Shown: positions 59,716-64,000 of the stretch, piece after piece
How the letters are laid out: each line of letters opens with the position of its first letter
Position numbering within the stretch: position 1 is the first letter of the stretch
The notes under the pieces: model-generated
Seen by the model: the letters and a program-made list of their open reading frames with translations, nothing else
Database searches by the model: none
What the model was told of the DNA's origin: nothing
Source of the DNA: JAJRPT01 sp964465945
GTDB taxonomy: Bacteria > Bacteroidota > Ignavibacteria > Kapaibacteriales > UBA2268
Direction: 5' to 3'
Assembly: GCA_964465945.1 (NCBI GenBank)
Contig: CAYXMM010000005.1
Span: forward strand, 128,946-192,945
DNA length: 64,000 nucleotides
Program-made: the position numbers and the translations under genes

Positions 59716-61599
59716 ATGAATTTTGATGGAAAATTTTATAATCCTTCCGAAGAAATTATTGAGAACGCTCATATTAAGAAATGGGACGAATTAAATAAAA
59801 TAGCAACTAACCACCCCGAGGGTTTCTGGTCATCAATGGCAAACGAACTTCACTGGTTTCAGAAGTGGGATAAATATTTAGATGAATCAAATCAACCTTT
59901 TTATAAATTTTTTGTTAATGGTAAAACTAATATAGCTTATAATTGCTTAGATGTTCATATCAAATCTTACCGAAGAAATAAACTCGCTTATATATGGGAA
60001 GGCGAAGACGGAAGCACAAGAACTATTTCCTACAATAAACTATTTGTTGAAGTATGTAAATTTGCTAATGTGTTGAAATCTATAAATGTAAAGAAAGGCG
60101 ATAGAGTTACAATATATATGGGACGAGTTCCTGAAATTATAATTGCAATGTTAGCGTGTGCAAGAATTGGGGCAGTCCATTCAGTTGTTTATGGTGGATT
60201 TAGTACAGAAGCACTTTTTGAAAGAATTGAAGATTCACAAAGCAAGGTGGTTATCACCTGTGATGGCGCATATCAAAGAGGTAAAATAGTTAAATTAAAG
60301 CAAATTTGCGATGATGCAGTAGATAAAGCTGGAATTGTTGAACACGTTATATGTGTAAAAAGAACGGGTGAAGATGTTAATATGCTTACTGGTAGAGATA
60401 TGTGGTATCACGACTTAATGGCATTACCTCTTGCTAATTCAAAATGTGATGCCGTAGAGTTAGACGCAGAAGACCCTCTTTATATCTTATATACAAGTGG
60501 AACCACTGGGAAGCCAAAAGCAATTTTGCATACTCATGGTGGCTATATGGTTGGTATCTACACAAGTTTTAAATATGTTTTTGACATTAAAGATGAAGAT
60601 AGGTATTGGTGTACTGCAGATGCTGGCTGGGTAACAGGGCATAGCTATCTAGTTTATGGACCTTTATTAAATGGAGCAACTTCGATAATGTATGAAGGCG
60701 CCCCAAATTATCCATATCCAGATAGATGGTGGAGTATTATCGAAAAATACGGAGTGAATATTTTTTATACAGCACCAACAGCGATTCGTGGCTTAATGAG
60801 ATTTGGTGATTCATGGGTGAAAAAACATGATCTTTCAAGTTTAAGAATTTTAGGAAGTGTTGGCGAGCCAATAAATCCAGAAGCATGGAAATGGTATTAC
60901 GAAACAATTGGCAATAGTAAATGTCCTATTATGGATACTTGGTGGCAAACTGAAACAGGTATGTTTATGATTACTCCTTTCCCTTCAATGCCATTGAAAC
61001 CTGGTTCTGGTACGAAGCCATTCCCAGGTATTTTAATGGATATAGTTAATGAGGATGGTGAACCGGTCGGCACAAACGAGGAAGGTTACTTAATTGTTAA
61101 AAACCCATGGCCTGCAATGATGCGAACCATATACAAAGATGACGATAGATATATTCAACAATATTGGACTAAATACCCAGGTTATTACATGACTGGAGAT
61201 TCTGCAAAAAGAGATGAAGACGGCTACTATTGGGTTATTGGAAGAGTTGATGATGTGATAAAAGTATCTGGCTATAGATTGGGGTCAGCTGAAATTGAAA
61301 GTGCATTAGTTAGTTGTCCTGATGTTGCCGAGGCAGCTGCGATTGGCTTACCGCACGAAGTCAAAGGTAATGCTATTCATTGCTTTGTGATGCTTAAAGA
61401 CGGCATTCAACACTCAGAAATGCTTATTGAAAAATTAAAGCAACAAGTTAGAAACGAAGTTGGTCCAATTGCAACACCTGAGCAAATTGAATTTGTGGAA
61501 AAGCTACCTAAAACTCGCTCCGGCAAAATTATGAGACGAGTTTTGAAAGCCCAAGTTTTAGGTGAAGACCCTGGAAACTTAACAACTTTAGAAGATTAG
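59716..61599 (+). CDS. acs: Acetyl-CoA synthetase (AMP-forming)
   Basis: 627 residues. It makes acetyl-CoA from acetate, ATP and CoA via acetyl-AMP. Motifs: PLYILYTSGTTGKPKAI (P-loop, about 254-270), MDTWWQTETGM (about 410-420) with the Trp that restricts the pocket to acetate, YYMTGDSAKRD (near 490), and KTRSGKIMRRVL (about 599-610) with the acetylation-controlled catalytic Lys. RVDDVIKVSGYRLGSAEIE differs from the usual GHRLGT by Tyr and Ser, a mild deviation. It has an AGGA ribosome site and stands alone. Confidence 0.94.
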   Translation: MNFDGKFYNPSEEIIENAHIKKWDELNKIATNHPEGFWSSMANELHWFQKWDKYLDESNQPFYKFFVNGKTNIAYNCLDVHIKSYRRNKLAYIWEGEDGSTRTISYNKLFVEVCKFANVLKSINVKKGDRVTIYMGRVPEIIIAMLACARIGAVHSVVYGGFSTEALFERIEDSQSKVVITCDGAYQRGKIVKLKQICDDAVDKAGIVEHVICVKRTGEDVNMLTGRDMWYHDLMALPLANSKCDAVELDAEDPLYILYTSGTTGKPKAILHTHGGYMVGIYTSFKYVFDIKDEDRYWCTADAGWVTGHSYLVYGPLLNGATSIMYEGAPNYPYPDRWWSIIEKYGVNIFYTAPTAIRGLMRFGDSWVKKHDLSSLRILGSVGEPINPEAWKWYYETIGNSKCPIMDTWWQTETGMFMITPFPSMPLKPGSGTKPFPGILMDIVNEDGEPVGTNEEGYLIVKNPWPAMMRTIYKDDDRYIQQYWTKYPGYYMTGDSAKRDEDGYYWVIGRVDDVIKVSGYRLGSAEIESALVSCPDVAEAAAIGLPHEVKGNAIHCFVMLKDGIQHSEMLIEKLKQQVRNEVGPIATPEQIEFVEKLPKTRSGKIMRRVLKAQVLGEDPGNLTTLED

Positions 61600-61602
61600 T
61601 TG

Positions 61603-61618
61603 AAACTAAATTTAGTTT
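61603..61618. repeat. Short AT-rich palindrome after acs
   Basis: AAACTAAATTTAGTTT is a perfect 16-base palindrome directly after the acs stop. It could act as a weak transcription end or be chance; the U-run expected for a terminator is poor. Confidence 0.25.
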
Positions 61619-61656
61619 TAATTGTTATTTGAAAAAAATTAATTTATTGAGGATTT

Positions 61657-64000
61657 ATGAAATATTTACTTGTACTTCTTTTTATGTCTTATTCCCTTTC
61701 GTTTTCGAGTAATGAAATTGGAAGAGTGACAAACCCATATAATGCTGAGTTTGTTGAACTCGAAATCGGTCCTTCCGATGTATTATGGGTAGGAACTTGG
61801 GGCGATGGGATTAAGAAATCAAGTGACCAAGCAGTTACTTGGGCAAATTCATCAACTGGTCTAACTGGATTATATATAAATGATATACATTATGGGCATG
61901 GTATATTATTAGCTGGAACACAAGATGGTGGTGTGTTTAAGTCTACCAATGAAGGAAATACTTGGGTACAAATCAATAATGGTTTGACTAACTTAAAAGT
62001 TCAAGGTGTTGCAGTAAAAGATGGCACTACTTACTTTGCATCTACTCAAGGAAATGGGATATTCAGAACAACTGATGGAGGTCAAACTTGGGAAGAAAAA
62101 AATAATGGTAATAATTTTCAAGATATGACTTTTGTTCACATAACTCCAGAAGGTAATGTCCTTGCTTGTCGAAATGGGGAAGGGCTAATCAGGTCTAACG
62201 ATAATGGAGAATCTTGGCAATATTCTCAATCAGGTATCTTTAGTAAATATTTATTAGATATTAAAACATTACCAAATGATGAAATGTGGATTTCATCTGC
62301 TGGCGAGGGTATTTTCCAATCTTCTGACGATGGAATGCACTGGCTTAGAGTCGATCGTTTAAAAAATATTGTAGATTTGAATATTGAATCATTTACTTAT
62401 TTTGAACACGAGAACGAATATTTTTCTATAGTTGGGACGCGAAACTGGGGAATTTGGAGATTTGATACTCAATGGAATGACCCTAGATTTTTACAAACTA
62501 CTTTTCAATGGAGAACGGCTCACTCTATTCAAACTCTGTCAACAGGAAGAATAGTTGTTGCCGTTGGCTCTGATGGTGTTTCATATACTGATAATGATGG
62601 AAGTAGTTGGAAAATGTATACTCCCTACATTGAAGATGATTTTAAAGGTTATAAATTGGAAGCAAGTGGCAACAGTGTATATGCCGCATTAGATAATAAA
62701 GGTATTTTTAAATCATCTGATTACGGATCAAGTTGGAACTCAATCGGTTTAATCCAAGAATCTTATGGAAAATTGAAAAAGTTTGGAAATAGATTATATG
62801 TAGTAAGCAACGAAGCGGTTAAATACACAGATGATGACGGCATATCATGGAAAACATTGACTATTGCAGATTTGGAGACAACTTACTGGCCTGATTCTAC
62901 TGAAAAAATATATAATTACAAAGATATTTATCAAAAGAATAATAATATTTGGGTAGCATATACTTTTTATTATAAATATAATGCAACAGGGAATCCGCCT
63001 AATCCTCCGTCTTCAAACTGGACTCCACCAGCACCCAAAAATAAAGTATTTTATTCCTCAAATAATGGTGTTACTTGGGTCTTGCAAGAAGATATCGACA
63101 ATAATTCAGTAGGGTTAGAAAATATTACAGCGACTACAGATAATGATTTGTATATAGCATCTCAAAAAGGGATTCTTTGGAAATCAACTAACAATGGAAC
63201 AAACTGGGTTAAAACTGCTAAATCAGTTGAAAACACTGGAGCTGTTGTTGAATATTTAAAACCATACTACAACAATTTATTTGTTGGTCTTGATGACTCA
63301 TTAATGGTTACATATAATGATGGCAATACTTTTACAAAAGTTGATTGGGGAGCAGAAAATATTGCTGCATTATTAGGTTATAATGATGTTATCCAAAAAG
63401 TTACTGGTATTGGAATAGTTGATAATAAAACATTTTATATTGGTTTAACTAATAGCTTTGGAATATATAAAACTACTGATAGTGGTGTAAGTTTTGATTC
63501 AATTAATAATAGCTTTCCGTGTGAGGAAATACGCTCGGTAGCAAACAACGATGATGGCGATGTATATTTTGCTACAACTGGCATTTGGAGAGTGATGAAT
63601 CCTAAAAAAATGCCAGCACCATTATTAGTTTCCCCACCTGATAAAACAGGAAATCTTTCTGTTAGCCCAACATCTTCTGGTGGTAGAGCAACTGCTGTGA
63701 TTACTTGGGAAGAAGCAGAAAAAGCAGATATGTATGAAATTCAAGTTTCTGAATACGAGCAATTTTATAATTTTATGTATAAAAAAGTGCATGCAGGAAC
63801 TTCGGCTACTTTGACCGACTCATTAAAATATAATACTACTTATTATTGGCGAGTTCGTTCTAAAACAAATGACTCATATAGTCGATGGTCATCAAGATGG
63901 GAATTTACAACAGAGCTACCTGCTCCAACATTAACTTACCCAGCTAATAATGATTTTGGCGTTCCATTGAAACCGACATACCAATGGGACGAAATTCCTA
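61657..64000 (+). CDS. Secreted BNR-repeat beta-propeller protein, 3' end missing
   Basis: The frame begins at 61657 (GAGG ribosome site 4 bases ahead) and stays open to the right edge, giving at least 781 residues; the end lies outside. Signal peptide: MKYLLVLLFMSYSLSFS. At least ten Asp-box motifs follow, for example KSTNEGNTW, RTTDGGQTW, RSNDNGESW, YTDNDGSSW and YSSNNGVTW, so it is a multi-bladed propeller of the sialidase/sortilin-like kind. From about 680 a fibronectin type III-like module appears (AVITWEEAEKADMYEIQVSE, YNTTYYWRVRSKTND) and a second one begins at the edge. In this phylum such proteins usually end with a type IX sorting domain, not visible here. Confidence 0.85.
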   Translation, partial: MKYLLVLLFMSYSLSFSSNEIGRVTNPYNAEFVELEIGPSDVLWVGTWGDGIKKSSDQAVTWANSSTGLTGLYINDIHYGHGILLAGTQDGGVFKSTNEGNTWVQINNGLTNLKVQGVAVKDGTTYFASTQGNGIFRTTDGGQTWEEKNNGNNFQDMTFVHITPEGNVLACRNGEGLIRSNDNGESWQYSQSGIFSKYLLDIKTLPNDEMWISSAGEGIFQSSDDGMHWLRVDRLKNIVDLNIESFTYFEHENEYFSIVGTRNWGIWRFDTQWNDPRFLQTTFQWRTAHSIQTLSTGRIVVAVGSDGVSYTDNDGSSWKMYTPYIEDDFKGYKLEASGNSVYAALDNKGIFKSSDYGSSWNSIGLIQESYGKLKKFGNRLYVVSNEAVKYTDDDGISWKTLTIADLETTYWPDSTEKIYNYKDIYQKNNNIWVAYTFYYKYNATGNPPNPPSSNWTPPAPKNKVFYSSNNGVTWVLQEDIDNNSVGLENITATTDNDLYIASQKGILWKSTNNGTNWVKTAKSVENTGAVVEYLKPYYNNLFVGLDDSLMVTYNDGNTFTKVDWGAENIAALLGYNDVIQKVTGIGIVDNKTFYIGLTNSFGIYKTTDSGVSFDSINNSFPCEEIRSVANNDDGDVYFATTGIWRVMNPKKMPAPLLVSPPDKTGNLSVSPTSSGGRATAVITWEEAEKADMYEIQVSEYEQFYNFMYKKVHAGTSATLTDSLKYNTTYYWRVRSKTNDSYSRWSSRWEFTTELPAPTLTYPANNDFGVPLKPTYQWDEIP

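Overview
The window is strongly AT-rich (about 30% GC by eye) and densely coded on both strands, with no intergenic gap above 300 bases. The gene set points to an uncultured or little-studied member of the Fibrobacterota-Chlorobiota-Bacteroidota assemblage, possibly Ignavibacteria/Kapabacteria-like. Supporting signs are several secreted proteins with C-terminal type IX secretion (Por) sorting-like domains, a GWxTD-domain protein, IgGFc-binding-like and PD40/OmpA envelope proteins, and exact matches to the Bacteroidota-type promoter (TTTG, 19 bases, TAnnTTTG) at three places, one of them a tRNA gene. The taxon is an inference from gene content only.

Left part (1-22 kb): a truncated sortilin-like beta-propeller, two TerB-like genes, ornithine aminotransferase downstream of a large PNGase F-like glycoamidase carrying a LamG insertion, an acyl-CoA synthetase/NAD(P)HX repair/VanZ operon, DNA polymerase III alpha (dnaE), a small thioredoxin, paaD, truA, and secreted or outer-membrane proteins including an IgGFc-binding/beta-barrel protein.

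Middle (22-34 kb): rmlA faces a long minus-strand run from a stand-alone Hpt protein (32251) down to a DUF2279 protein (22941). The run includes a TolB/CsgG-like protein, a TerB-like protein, an EamA transporter, a secreted propeller, a membrane-anchored putAbiC-like protein with a very long acidic tail, an HDOD protein, trmB and an alpha/beta-hydrolase lipoprotein. hflX and a pirin gene close this section.

Right part (34-64 kb): an operon of a secreted CBM9-like protein, an orphan-looking histidine kinase, ruvX and a GWxTD protein; tRNA-Asn; recO with an M16 peptidase; lspA with a PD40/OmpA protein; acyl-CoA dehydrogenase; a fRMsr/lamin-tail/homogentisate dioxygenase operon; thiamine pyrophosphokinase; tag; a lipoprotein with a nearly perfect 528-bp internal tandem duplication; threonine aldolase; PspC-type membrane proteins; acetyl-CoA synthetase; and a second BNR-repeat protein cut by the right edge.

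Most of the window is chromosomal housekeeping, metabolism and envelope biogenesis. There is no integrase, transposase, CRISPR array or phage module. The most unusual items are the LamG-interrupted PNGase F homologue, the putAbiC-like protein with repeated LSKL motifs, the fresh 528-bp duplication, the degenerate PHP domain of DnaE, and four unlinked TerB-like genes.
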